Assembly: GCA_015485335.1 (NCBI GenBank)
Contig: WFTT01000044.1
Span: 1 to 62,538, forward strand
Origin: Robiginitomaculum sp.
Lineage (GTDB): Bacteria > Pseudomonadota > Alphaproteobacteria > Caulobacterales > Maricaulaceae
Direction: 5' to 3'
DNA length: 62,538 nt
A program made the position numbers and the translations under genes. The notes under the pieces were generated by a model, which saw only the letters and a program-made list of their open reading frames with translations, was not told the origin of the DNA and ran no database searches. This document shows, in pieces, positions 53,468 to 62,038 of the stretch; position 1 is the stretch's first letter, and each line of letters starts with the position of its first letter.

Positions 53468-54168
53468 TCCGTACGGGACTGATCGCATCTGCACTGCTGA
53501 TTATTGTGATGTTGGGCCTTAGCCTGGGGGCCATGCCGCACCTTGCCGGCGATGGCCAGTTTGCCACCCACTGGAATATCAAGGGTGAAGCCGATGGCTT
53601 TGGCAGCCGCGCCATGGTTTTGTGGCTGATACCTGGCATTGCCGCAGGCATGGCAGCACTGATAGCCATTTTGCCGCTGATTGACCCGCGCCGCAAAAAC
53701 CTGTTGCGATCCTCAACACCCTATCTGATCGCCTGGATCGGCAGCTTGATGGTGCTGACCTTTGCGCATGCCATGCTGGTATTAAACGCCGTTGGCACGA
53801 TCAACTTGGCCGATGTGTCTAATGGACCGGGGCTGTTGCGCTGGATCTCTGTGGTGGTCGGGGCGTTTATGGCGGTCCTGGGCGCGGTGATGGGCAAAAT
53901 GCGCCCCAACTGGTTTATGGGTGTTCGCACGCCCTGGACGTTGTCTTCTGATCTATCATGGGACAAGACCCACCGCCTGACCGGCTGGCTTTTCATGCTG
54001 ACCGGGTTGGCGACAGTCGTGGCGGCCCTTTTCCTGACCCCGCGCTGGGCCTTTGTCTGCATGAGTGTCGGCATCGCTTTGTCGGTTGTCATAGCCGTTG
54101 GCTATTCATTCTTGGTGTGGAAAAATGATCCGAACCGCGAGACTCTCATTCCCGAAGAAGCCGGTTAA
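53464..54168 (+). CDS. sdpI: SdpI-family membrane protein
   Basis: The 234-residue protein has a DUF1648 region (FATHWNIKGEADGFGSRAMV, about residues 35-55) and about six hydrophobic segments. The SdpI pattern MGKMRPNWFMGVRTPWTLSS lies near residue 145. In Bacillus subtilis SdpI gives immunity to the SdpC toxin and sequesters SdpR. No toxin gene is found here, so a sensor or stress-response role is more likely than immunity. Confidence 0.9.
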   Translation: MIRTGLIASALLIIVMLGLSLGAMPHLAGDGQFATHWNIKGEADGFGSRAMVLWLIPGIAAGMAALIAILPLIDPRRKNLLRSSTPYLIAWIGSLMVLTFAHAMLVLNAVGTINLADVSNGPGLLRWISVVVGAFMAVLGAVMGKMRPNWFMGVRTPWTLSSDLSWDKTHRLTGWLFMLTGLATVVAALFLTPRWAFVCMSVGIALSVVIAVGYSFLVWKNDPNRETLIPEEAG

Positions 54169-54731
54169 GCGGTTTCTTTCTTGCTCATTTTGGCGCGTAT
54201 AATCTGTACAATAACGGCGCATACCACCAGCCCGATCGCAATCAGCGGCATGATGGCCTTGGCCTTTTCCCCGCCGACCTCGCCCAGGGCATGGAACAGG
54301 GCAAAGACCAGCGCCCCGTACAACGTGCCCGAGAACACCACCCAGAAGGCAAATTTCCCAAACGGAGCCTTGAAAAAGCCCGCCGCCAGATAGGTTGGAA
54401 TGCGCGTGCCAGGGATAAAACGCACCGCCAGCAAGGTGGGGGCCAGCCGTTTTAACACCTTGTCGCGGGCCGTCTGAACCCCTTCGCGGGCGGCAAAGCG
54501 TTCGGCCCAATGTTGGGTGCGCGCCGCCCGTCCGGCCCAGTATTTCCATAAATCACTGGCGCTCAGGCCCACAATCAGCGAGGCAAACAGCCATGCCGGC
54601 TCGCCCAGCCCCATAGAGGAGGCCGAGGCCGCCCCGATCACCGCCGCATCTTCCTGTATAAACGGGGCCAACAGCAAAAAGGCATAGACCCCCCACGGGT
54701 AAGCTTCCAAAGCGGCCTCTAGAGCATGCAT
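54165..54731 (-). CDS. DedA-family membrane protein
   Basis: The 188-residue protein has the DedA/SNARE-associated pattern: an N-terminal re-entrant EDAAVIGAASASSMGLG, FASLIVGLSASDLWKYWAGR, and the arginine motif RFIPGTRIPTYLAAGFF. Several transmembrane helices follow. DedA proteins act in lipid flipping (undecaprenyl phosphate or phospholipid) and membrane homeostasis. It converges on sdpI with a four-base overlap. Confidence 0.9.
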   Translation of the reverse strand: MHALEAALEAYPWGVYAFLLLAPFIQEDAAVIGAASASSMGLGEPAWLFASLIVGLSASDLWKYWAGRAARTQHWAERFAAREGVQTARDKVLKRLAPTLLAVRFIPGTRIPTYLAAGFFKAPFGKFAFWVVFSGTLYGALVFALFHALGEVGGEKAKAIMPLIAIGLVVCAVIVQIIRAKMSKKETA

Positions 54732-54834
54732 ACACTTATTCCTCTGGCACTTTATTCCTTTGGCCCGGCAGGGACGTATTCCCCCTTATGTGGGACAGCG
54801 CGCCCGGACAGGCAAGCACCAATATAAGACAAGG

Positions 54835-55770
54835 TCATGACGCGTTATCAGGCCGATTTTGCCCGTTCCATACACTTTGATAGGCCGCCTGCGGATCCAG
54901 CAAAGGCGACCAGCCAACACAGCGGCGCAAATGATCCGAAGACAATACCAAGTGCTGATCATAATTCTGCCCCTCTACATCATCGAGCCGGGAAGTGGTT
55001 TTAACCACGATGGTTTTCCCAACGGCCTTGGCAAAGGCCAGGGCCCGCGCCCTTTCGCTTAAATGCGTATCCGGGCCAATGTTAAAGATTTTCCCCGCAA
55101 CATCCGCATGGCATGTCGCCATGGCAATGGCATTGGCCACGTCATCCACATGCAGAAATGGCGATTTCCACCTGGCCAGTTTTTCATCCATGGTGATCGT
55201 ATCCTGCCCGGATGCCAGGGCATGGCATAGCGCCGTAAAGCGCTGTCGCGGATCATCGGGGCCAAACACCATGGGCAGGCGCAAGATCACCGTTTGCAAA
55301 CCCGTTTGCACCAGCGCCGCCCGTTCCAGCGGGATTTTGTCATACCGTTCTCGTCCTGCCATCAAGCCTCGAAACGGGTAAAGGCTGGTCCGCAAGGGCG
55401 CGTCCTCGCGCAGCACCGCATTATCCACCGGCCCGGCTTCGGTGCCCAACAGGCGGCCAAAGGCGGCATAGACATCGCATGATGAAATGAGCACATAGCG
55501 GCCGACCTGTCCCGCCAGCCGGTCTAATAACGCCAAGGTATCGGCCTCTTCAAAGGCAATCATGTCGATAACAATATCAGCACCAAAACGTTTGGCGGCG
55601 GCCAGTACCTCGCCCGGCCGGGAACGATCCCCCGCCAAGACCTGAACATTCGGTACCATGGACCCACCCGCCCGGTTCAGCACCAGGACCGTATTACCCG
55701 CCTTTACCAGCGTCCGGGCCAGCGCACTGCCGATAAATCCGCCACCCCCCAACAGCATAATCTTGTGCAT
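54835..55770 (-). CDS. NAD-dependent epimerase/reductase-like protein
   Basis: The 311-residue extended SDR begins with the cofactor loop IMLLGGGGFIGSALARTLVK and has DIVIDMIAFEEADTLALLDR and YVLISSCDVYAAFGRLLG. FGPDDPRQRFTALCHALAS and FLHVDDVANAIAMATCHAD follow. It resembles isoflavone-reductase/epimerase-type proteins; the usual YxxxK pair is not obvious, so catalysis may be altered. The substrate is unknown. It is divergent from argG with a 67-base gap. Confidence 0.82.
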   Translation of the reverse strand: MHKIMLLGGGGFIGSALARTLVKAGNTVLVLNRAGGSMVPNVQVLAGDRSRPGEVLAAAKRFGADIVIDMIAFEEADTLALLDRLAGQVGRYVLISSCDVYAAFGRLLGTEAGPVDNAVLREDAPLRTSLYPFRGLMAGRERYDKIPLERAALVQTGLQTVILRLPMVFGPDDPRQRFTALCHALASGQDTITMDEKLARWKSPFLHVDDVANAIAMATCHADVAGKIFNIGPDTHLSERARALAFAKAVGKTIVVKTTSRLDDVEGQNYDQHLVLSSDHLRRCVGWSPLLDPQAAYQSVWNGQNRPDNAS

Positions 55771-55837
55771 TGTGCATTGACTTTCAGAGCAATTGCGTCA
55801 TTTCCACATCATACTCACTTTTTTTCGGAGAGCGAAC

Positions 55838-57064
55838 ATGGCGCATGCGCCCAAAAAAGTGGTTCTGGCCTATTCCGGTGGGCTGGATACCTCGATCATC
55901 CTCAAATGGCTGCAAAGCGAAATGGGGGCTGAAGTGGTGGCCTTCACCGCAGATCTGGGCCAGGGCGAAGAGCTGGAACCGGCGCGCAAAAAGGCGCAGG
56001 AGCTGGGCGTGCAGGAAATCTTTATCGAGGATTTGCGCGAAGAATTTGTCCGCGATTATGTCTTTCCCATGTTTCGCGCCAACACGGTTTATGAGGGCCA
56101 ATACCTTCTTGGTACCGCCATTGCCCGGCCATTGATCGCCAAACGCCAGATCGAGATCGCCCACGAAACCGGGGCTGATGCGGTGTGCCATGGGGCCACC
56201 GGCAAAGGTAATGACCAAGTGCGTTTCGAGCTGGCCTATCTGGCGCTGGACCCGGATGTGCAAATCATTTCGCCCTGGCGGCAATGGGATTTTGGCTCGC
56301 GTACTGATCTGATCGCCTATGCCGAAGAACATGGCATTGATGTGCCCGCCGACAAGCGCGGCGAAGCCCCATTTTCGGTTGATGCAAACCTTTTGCATAC
56401 CTCGTCAGAGGGCAAGGCATTGGAAGACCCGGCCGTGGAAGCTCCTGAGTTTGTTTATCAGCGCACCGTGGCCCCCGAAGACGCCCCCGATGCGCCGCAA
56501 ACCATTGAAATTGGCTTTGAACATGGTGATCCGGTTAGCATTGATGGCATTGCCCTGTCCCCGGCCAGCCTACTTACCCGGTTGAACGAGCTGGGCGGCA
56601 AGCACGGTATCGGCCGTCTGGATTTGCTGGAAAACCGCTTTATTGGCATGACGTCACGGGGGATTTATGAAACTCCCGGCGGCACCATCTTGCTGGAGGC
56701 GCACCGCGGCATAGAACAGATCACACTGGATGGTGGGGCCACGCACCTCAAAGACGAACTGATGCCACGCTATGCGGAACTGATTTATAATGGCTTCTGG
56801 TTTTCGCCCGAACGCAAAATGTTGCAGGCCGCCATTGATGCCAGCCAGGAAATGGTCACCGGCACGGTGCGCGTCAAACTCTATAAAGGCTCTGTCAATA
56901 TAGTGGGCCGGTCATCGCCGCGCTCGCTCTATTCGCTGGACCATGTGACGTTTGAAGATGATGTGGTTTATGATCAGTCCGACGCCGATGGCTTTATCGA
57001 GCTGAACGCCCTGCGCCTGAAACTTCTGGCCCGTCGCAACCGCGCCAGCGGCAAGAACCACTAG
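55838..57064 (+). CDS. argG: argininosuccinate synthase
   Basis: The 408-residue enzyme has the P-loop-like [16 protein letters not shown] and [38 protein letters not shown] and FYQ-type substrate residues follow, with [15 protein letters not shown] in the middle. It joins citrulline and aspartate with ATP in arginine biosynthesis. The start at 55838 follows CGGAGAG; the frame opens 45 bases earlier. argH is not adjacent. Length is typical. Confidence 0.97.
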   Translation: MAHAPKKVVLAYSGGLDTSIILKWLQSEMGAEVVAFTADLGQGEELEPARKKAQELGVQEIFIEDLREEFVRDYVFPMFRANTVYEGQYLLGTAIARPLIAKRQIEIAHETGADAVCHGATGKGNDQVRFELAYLALDPDVQIISPWRQWDFGSRTDLIAYAEEHGIDVPADKRGEAPFSVDANLLHTSSEGKALEDPAVEAPEFVYQRTVAPEDAPDAPQTIEIGFEHGDPVSIDGIALSPASLLTRLNELGGKHGIGRLDLLENRFIGMTSRGIYETPGGTILLEAHRGIEQITLDGGATHLKDELMPRYAELIYNGFWFSPERKMLQAAIDASQEMVTGTVRVKLYKGSVNIVGRSSPRSLYSLDHVTFEDDVVYDQSDADGFIELNALRLKLLARRNRASGKNH

Positions 57065-57075
57065 GGGGCTCTGCC

Positions 57076-57414
57076 CTATTCCTCCACCGGCTCGCATCTG
57101 GCCTTGGCCTTGTCTTGCAAGGCATCTGCCTTCATCGCCATGGTAAAGATTTCGCCCGCAGTCAGCCCCTTGGCCGTCAGTGCCTTTAAGGCGGATTCCA
57201 GTGAGCCGCGATGTTTGGGATCAGTCAGCACCGTCAGGGCAGAGAGTTCCCGTTCATTGGTGTTATCGGCAATAAAGCCGGCATAGCATTCGCACAAGGC
57301 GGCGCGTTCACCTTCGGCAATACAGCTATCAGCAAGTGTGCGCGCATCGGTCGCAAGAGGGGCGGACCCAATGGCGGCATTACTGAACAAGGCAATAAAA
57401 ACAAGGGCTAACAT
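57076..57414 (-). CDS. small exported protein of unknown function
   Basis: The 112-residue protein starts at MLALVFIALF after AAGGAAAGAG; an open frame continues upstream but is not supported. It has a signal-like hydrophobic N-terminus ending near IGSAP. The mature part holds four cysteines, one in DSCIAEGERAALCECYAGF and the last near the end. A periplasmic location with disulfides is likely. No family is recognised. It converges on argG with an 11-base gap. Confidence 0.65.
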   Translation of the reverse strand: MLALVFIALFSNAAIGSAPLATDARTLADSCIAEGERAALCECYAGFIADNTNERELSALTVLTDPKHRGSLESALKALTAKGLTAGEIFTMAMKADALQDKAKARCEPVEE

Positions 57415-57586
57415 TGAAGTCTCTTTCCTTATAAGCAATACACAGACAAGCCCTATAGCGCATTTAAAGCGTCTTGAATATGAATGACGGATGAACAAAT
57501 GGTGATAACCCTCGACGTCGGGGCCAGATCGCTCCATATTAAAGAGGTATCAACGCCCCCGCCGCCCCACATACTGGAGAAGATAA

Positions 57587-58150
57587 ATGCGCAAACTTAC
57601 CCTCCTCGCCTTGGCAGCCGCCGGATTGATCCTGACGGCCTGCGCCACGGCCACGCCCTATCAGGCCGCCGTGGATTCGTCTCGCGGCTATAGCGAACAA
57701 CGCATTGAAAGCAATCGCTATCGCGTTTCCTTCTCGGGAAATTCCCTTACCAATCTGGAAACCGTAGAGAATTACCTGCTGTATCGCGCCGCTGAGCTGA
57801 CCAAACAGAACGGCTATGACTATTTTGTCATTGCCGATCGCAATACCGAAAAGAAAGAACGCTATTCAAGCAGTTCCGGTTTTGGTGCCGGTTATGGCTC
57901 TCACTTTGGCTATCTTGGCCATTATGGCTTTGGCTGGAGTTATTACAGCCCGTTTTATGGCTATGGTTATGGCTATGACCCATTTTTTGATGGTTATGAC
58001 ATCCGCCAGATCACCCGCTATACAGCCACTGCCGAGATCGCCATGTATCATGGTGAAAAACCAGCCAAGAATGAAAAAGCCTATCAGGCCGACGAAGTTC
58101 TGAAAGAACTGGGTTCCAAAATCGTACGGCCGGAAGATATCAAAAGCTGA
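57587..58150 (+). CDS. lipoprotein with Gly/Tyr-rich segment
   Basis: The 187-residue protein has a lipobox LILTAC with Cys19, so it should be lipidated and exported. The middle has SGNSLTNLETVENYLLYRAA and YDYFVIADR. Residues about 97-130 form a Gly/Tyr/Phe-rich low-complexity segment with FGYLGHYGFGWSYY and YGYGYGYDP. This resembles the CC0125/CC1285 family of alphaproteobacterial lipoproteins. GGAG precedes the ATG. Function is unknown; a surface or stress role is possible. Confidence 0.82.
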   Translation: MRKLTLLALAAAGLILTACATATPYQAAVDSSRGYSEQRIESNRYRVSFSGNSLTNLETVENYLLYRAAELTKQNGYDYFVIADRNTEKKERYSSSSGFGAGYGSHFGYLGHYGFGWSYYSPFYGYGYGYDPFFDGYDIRQITRYTATAEIAMYHGEKPAKNEKAYQADEVLKELGSKIVRPEDIKS

Positions 58151-58156
58151 ACACCG

Positions 58157-60433
58157 TCAATACGACAGGGTAAGACCGATCAACGCCATGCGAGGCAGCC
58201 CCGGCCGCAAGCCGGCCGGGCGTCTGGCCACCGCATAACGGGTATCAAACAGATTGCGCACACTGGCCGATACCCGCACGCGGTCCTGGACCTGCCAATA
58301 GGTGCTAAGGTCAGCCACCACATGGCTTTGTATCCGCGAAGAGGTCGGGATGGGGCCCTGCCCTGCCTGGGTACGTACTGCCGAAACATAGGATAAGGAC
58401 AGCTCGCCGCCAAAGTGTGTTCCCTCCAGGCCCAATGCCGCCGATCCCTGGTGACGGGGAATATAGGGTACCTTATCCCCCGCCGTGACTGCCCCCCAGG
58501 GCTCGAACCCGCTTTGGAAACTGGTTTTAAAACTGGCGTCGGTATAGGTGTAGGCAAAACGCAGCGGCATGTTGAAGGGCGTATTCAGAAGAGCAGCCAG
58601 ATCCATACTGGCCGTGGCCTCGACCCCTTTTACATCCACCTTGCCGCCATTAAACTGATCGCCAATGGCTGCATTGCCGCCGGTGGAGGCTGTAACCGTA
58701 CCCACCATGTTGGAAAAGGCGTTATAAAATCCGGTCAGCTCGACAAGATAACCATCGCGATGCCAGCGGCTTCCCAGCTCCCAATTGGTAGCAGTTTCGG
58801 CGCGGGCGTTTTGACGGCCCGGCGATGGCGGGGAAAATCCTTCGTGCACGCCGCCAAACAACGCATAGTGGTCATTCACATCATAGATTATGCCCAGACC
58901 CGGTATAAAGGCGCTAACCGTATTATCGGTTTGTTTCATGGCCCCGCCAAGGCGATCTGGGTCGGCCTTGCCATAATCGCGCCTTTGTAAATCCACGCTT
59001 TCAAAACGCGCGCCCGGCACCAAAGTCCAGCGCCCGATAATGGCCGTATCCTGCACATAAAGCGCCAGCGCCCTGGCGCTGTCGATACGATTGGATTCGG
59101 TGCCGGCGGCATCCACGCCGGTGCGGACCAGCGTCCCGGCATCGCTTTTATAGCGATCCCACCATTGGAAGCGATCCTGTTGATCTTCATGATAGCGCGC
59201 ACTGGCCTCGATGGTGTGGTTCGCCTTCCCCAAATCACCGTTCCAGGCCATCGCCCCTTGCAAACCTTGGGCATAATAATCGCGATTATTATGTTTGATC
59301 AGCAAGGCCCCATCCGCCGAAACCAGGCCGTTTTCGCCCTTTAAAATGGCCAGCTCGTCGCCATAACGGTCCGGATTGGCCAGTATCGAAGAAATCCCAA
59401 TACCGCTTTTGCCGCCATTAGAGACCGTGCCCGCGATATCCACCCGGTCCAGCTTGAACCAGTCCCGGGAAAAATCTGTGCGATAGGCCAAAACCGTGCT
59501 GGTAAAGCCTTTGCCCAGATCCCCCTGCCAACGGGCAGAAAAAAGAGAATGCTCACCAGTAAATTCATCCAGCGAAGAGCCGCTATAACGGCGAAACGGC
59601 GTGGCGGCAAAGTCTGTATCGGTCAGCCCCAGATAGGTTTCATCCGAGGTTTGATCAGAGTATTGCGCCTTAAATTCCAGGCTTTGCTGATGTGCTGTAT
59701 TACTTGGCGATTGCAGGCGCAATTTGACCACATAATCCTGAATATCAAAGCCGGTATTACCGCCATTATCCAGACGTTTAAAACCATCAGATGAATTGAA
59801 AAATCCCTCGCCCAGCAGGCTGATGCGCACACCCTTTTCACGCACCGGACCACCGGCCCAGATATGGGCGCGCCGGGTATTGAAATCCCCCAGGCGCAAA
59901 TCAGCCAGCGCGCCAAACGTGCCTGGCACCGCCGTTGATAGCAGGTTTACTGAGCCGCCCTGGGTCCGGGGACCATATTTGATGCCCGCTGCGCCCTTGA
60001 TCACCTCAACGCCGCTCATCCGTCCCGCCGAAGGAAAGTAATAGGCACTGGGCGCCGCATACGGGGCCGGCGCGATCAGCACGCTGTCTTCCATCAGGGT
60101 GATCTTGGCCGAACGGTCCAGCCCGGTGCCGCGAATGCCAATATTGGGGCGCAGACCAAAGCCGTCCTCCTCCTGAATATTGACCCCCGGCACAGCCCGC
60201 AATACGCGATTAATGTCGCTGTAATCCTGCTTTTGCAATGCCTCCAGCCCAATAAAGCTTGCCGAGCCGGGAACGTCCTCTACCGAGGCATGAGAGCCGG
60301 TAATGATGATCAGATCATCCGATGGCCATGGGTGGTCCTCGCCCTCATGCTCCGCCGCCATGACCGGTATGGCGGTGCTGGTCATCAAAACGCCCATCAC
60401 TAGTTTCAACATGGCCCTGTGTTGATTACGCAT
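58157..60433 (-). CDS. TonB-dependent receptor (FecA-like)
   Basis: The 758-residue outer-membrane receptor has a signal peptide ending near AIPVMAAEH and a TonB box region (DDLIIITGSHA). The plug domain carries RVLRAVPGVNIQEEDGFGLR and PNIGIRGTGLDRSAKITLME. A 22-strand barrel ends in RVSASVRNLFDTRYAVARR and an aromatic C-terminus. The plug resembles Fe(III)-dicitrate or siderophore receptors; the substrate is unknown. Two Fur-like boxes lie upstream. No TonB, ABC or sensor gene adjoins it. Confidence 0.92.
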   Translation of the reverse strand: MRNQHRAMLKLVMGVLMTSTAIPVMAAEHEGEDHPWPSDDLIIITGSHASVEDVPGSASFIGLEALQKQDYSDINRVLRAVPGVNIQEEDGFGLRPNIGIRGTGLDRSAKITLMEDSVLIAPAPYAAPSAYYFPSAGRMSGVEVIKGAAGIKYGPRTQGGSVNLLSTAVPGTFGALADLRLGDFNTRRAHIWAGGPVREKGVRISLLGEGFFNSSDGFKRLDNGGNTGFDIQDYVVKLRLQSPSNTAHQQSLEFKAQYSDQTSDETYLGLTDTDFAATPFRRYSGSSLDEFTGEHSLFSARWQGDLGKGFTSTVLAYRTDFSRDWFKLDRVDIAGTVSNGGKSGIGISSILANPDRYGDELAILKGENGLVSADGALLIKHNNRDYYAQGLQGAMAWNGDLGKANHTIEASARYHEDQQDRFQWWDRYKSDAGTLVRTGVDAAGTESNRIDSARALALYVQDTAIIGRWTLVPGARFESVDLQRRDYGKADPDRLGGAMKQTDNTVSAFIPGLGIIYDVNDHYALFGGVHEGFSPPSPGRQNARAETATNWELGSRWHRDGYLVELTGFYNAFSNMVGTVTASTGGNAAIGDQFNGGKVDVKGVEATASMDLAALLNTPFNMPLRFAYTYTDASFKTSFQSGFEPWGAVTAGDKVPYIPRHQGSAALGLEGTHFGGELSLSYVSAVRTQAGQGPIPTSSRIQSHVVADLSTYWQVQDRVRVSASVRNLFDTRYAVARRPAGLRPGLPRMALIGLTLSY

Positions 60434-60795
60434 ACTCTGTAAAACCCTCTGATTGGAATGACCGGATTGGCATTCCGTTATTGCGAACGATTCTCATCTA
60501 CACAGTAAATTTTGAATATGCAACTCATTCTCAACATCAAATAATGAGTTTATGCAGTAGCCGTGGCGCTCGTTGGCCAGCCATTTTTCATTTGGCAATG
60601 CCCTGACAATCAAACCACATCCATTGGGGGGCAATATAATCGATGCCATAGGCCTGAACTGAAAAGATGGGCCAGCACCATCAAGCCATGCATATGTGCA
60701 TAGCTATTCCGACAAGCTGGCAGTTCTCATAATCGTACAACAGGCCCATATGCTGTTCACAAGATAAAAACACCACAAGAAAAAAGGAAACTATC
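60434..60795. other. intergenic control region of the receptor and the small gene
   Basis: No gene is supported in this 362-base gap. It holds the two Fur-like boxes close to the receptor start, AT-rich sequence near 60505-60550, and the plus-strand promoter region of the small gene at 60796. Confidence 0.7.
60482..60533 (-). promoter_or_regulatory. two Fur-box-like sites upstream of the TonB receptor
   Basis: On the receptor strand TGAGAATCGTTCGCA (60482-60496) and TGAGAATGAGTTGCA (60519-60533) each match the Fur core TGATAAT-N-ATTATCA in about ten of fourteen positions. They lie 49-100 bases upstream of the start codon, consistent with iron repression by Fur or an Irr-like regulator. Confidence 0.45.
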
Positions 60796-61068
60796 ATGTC
60801 GGTCGCTGAAGCTTTTTCGCATTTTGATGCCAACACCATGTTCGACAACGCCCTGGCGCGGGTTCGCCGCACCATTGGGGTACGGCACCTGCCACACACC
60901 ACCAGTGTTCGTGATTATCTGGATGCCCAGGGTCTGATGACCATGGCTCCTGATCTGAACACCAAGGCGATGAAGGCTGCCAATGAATCCGTAGCCAATG
61001 GCACCTATCATGCCAGCACGGTTGGTCGTCGTCGGTCCCGCCGGGATCGCCGGGCCATGCGCGGCTAA
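60796..61068 (+). CDS. small basic-tailed protein of unknown function
   Basis: The 90-residue protein starts after AAAAAGGAAA. It has a helical N-terminal half with EAFSHFDANTMFDNALARV and a strongly basic C-terminus (VGRRRSRRDRRAMRG). This charge suggests nucleic-acid or phospholipid binding. No family is recognised. It stands alone between the TonB receptor and yaaA and is followed by a clear terminator at 61141. Confidence 0.65.
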   Translation: MSVAEAFSHFDANTMFDNALARVRRTIGVRHLPHTTSVRDYLDAQGLMTMAPDLNTKAMKAANESVANGTYHASTVGRRRSRRDRRAMRG

Positions 61069-61140
61069 TCCTCCCCGAACGCCCCCAAGGTTCAAACGCA
61101 TGTAACGATTTGAACTTTAAAAACCCTCTAAACCGCACTT

Positions 61141-61171
61141 CCCCCGTCTGCCAATGCGCAGGCGGGGGTTT
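61141..61171 (+). terminator. intrinsic terminator after the small gene
   Basis: CCCCCGTCTGC (61141-61151) pairs with GCAGGCGGGGG (61158-61168), with one G-U pair, and three T follow plus a T-rich run. It lies 72 bases after the stop at 61068. Confidence 0.8.
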
Positions 61172-61251
61172 GTGTTTATGCATACATTTTTTTGCGTTAG
61201 ATTTGCACGGTGCTTCAATCCTGATTACATCTTCACTTAAAGGAGATTCCC

Positions 61252-62037
61252 ATGCTGTGCGTCCTGTCCCCGGCCAAGAAAATTACCGTTCGGGAGGCCC
61301 CCAAGGGGGTAACCACCACCCCGCCGCCCCTGATCACAGAGGCACAGACTCTGGGTAAAATTGCCAAAAAACTGAGCCGGACAGAGATCAAACAGCTCAT
61401 GGGCCTCTCTGATGCGCTGGCGGAACTGACCCAGGCACGCTTTGCCGCGCTGGACCTAAGTGATGAGGCACAAGGCAGCCCGGCGGTACTGACCTTTGCC
61501 GGTGATGTCTATCGGGGCCTGGATGCGTCCAGCCTCAGCCCCGACGATCTTACCTTTGCGCAAAACCATATACGCATTCTGTCGGGTCTTTATGGCGTGT
61601 TGCGCCCTCTGGACCGGATGCAACCCTATCGGCTGGAAATGGGGCGCAAGCTGAAAAACCCGCGCGGCGAGGATCTTTATGACTTTTGGGGACCGCGTAT
61701 TGCCGAACAACTGAACGCCGATCTGGCGCGCACTGGCAATAGGGTACTGCTGAATCTGGCCTCCAATGAATATTTCAAAAGCGTCGATAAAAAGGCCCTG
61801 AACGCCCAGGTAGTCAGCCCGGTCTTCAAAGAGATCAAAGATGGCCAGGCCCGCACACTGGCGGTCTTTGCCAAACCGGCCCGCGGCATGATGGCCAGAT
61901 GGATCATCAAAAACCGTATTGATGATGTTGACCGGCTCAAAGACTTTGCCATTGCCGGCTATCGCTATGATGCCCAAGGCTCCACACCGGACAAACCATT
62001 ATTTGCGCGCCAGCAACCGGCCAAAAAGGCGGCCTGA
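61252..62037 (+). CDS. yaaA: peroxide stress protein YaaA
   Basis: The 261-residue DUF328/YaaA protein starts MLCVLSPAKKI after AAAGGAG. It has LTFAGDVYRGLDASSLSPDD, RILSGLYGVLRPLDRMQPYR, the LEMGRKLKNPRGEDLYDFWG pattern and NLASNEYFKSVDKKALNAQV. In E. coli YaaA limits free iron and protects DNA from Fenton damage during peroxide stress. The bdhA gene starts one base after its stop codon. Confidence 0.95.
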   Translation: MLCVLSPAKKITVREAPKGVTTTPPPLITEAQTLGKIAKKLSRTEIKQLMGLSDALAELTQARFAALDLSDEAQGSPAVLTFAGDVYRGLDASSLSPDDLTFAQNHIRILSGLYGVLRPLDRMQPYRLEMGRKLKNPRGEDLYDFWGPRIAEQLNADLARTGNRVLLNLASNEYFKSVDKKALNAQVVSPVFKEIKDGQARTLAVFAKPARGMMARWIIKNRIDDVDRLKDFAIAGYRYDAQGSTPDKPLFARQQPAKKAA

Positions 62038-62038
62038 T

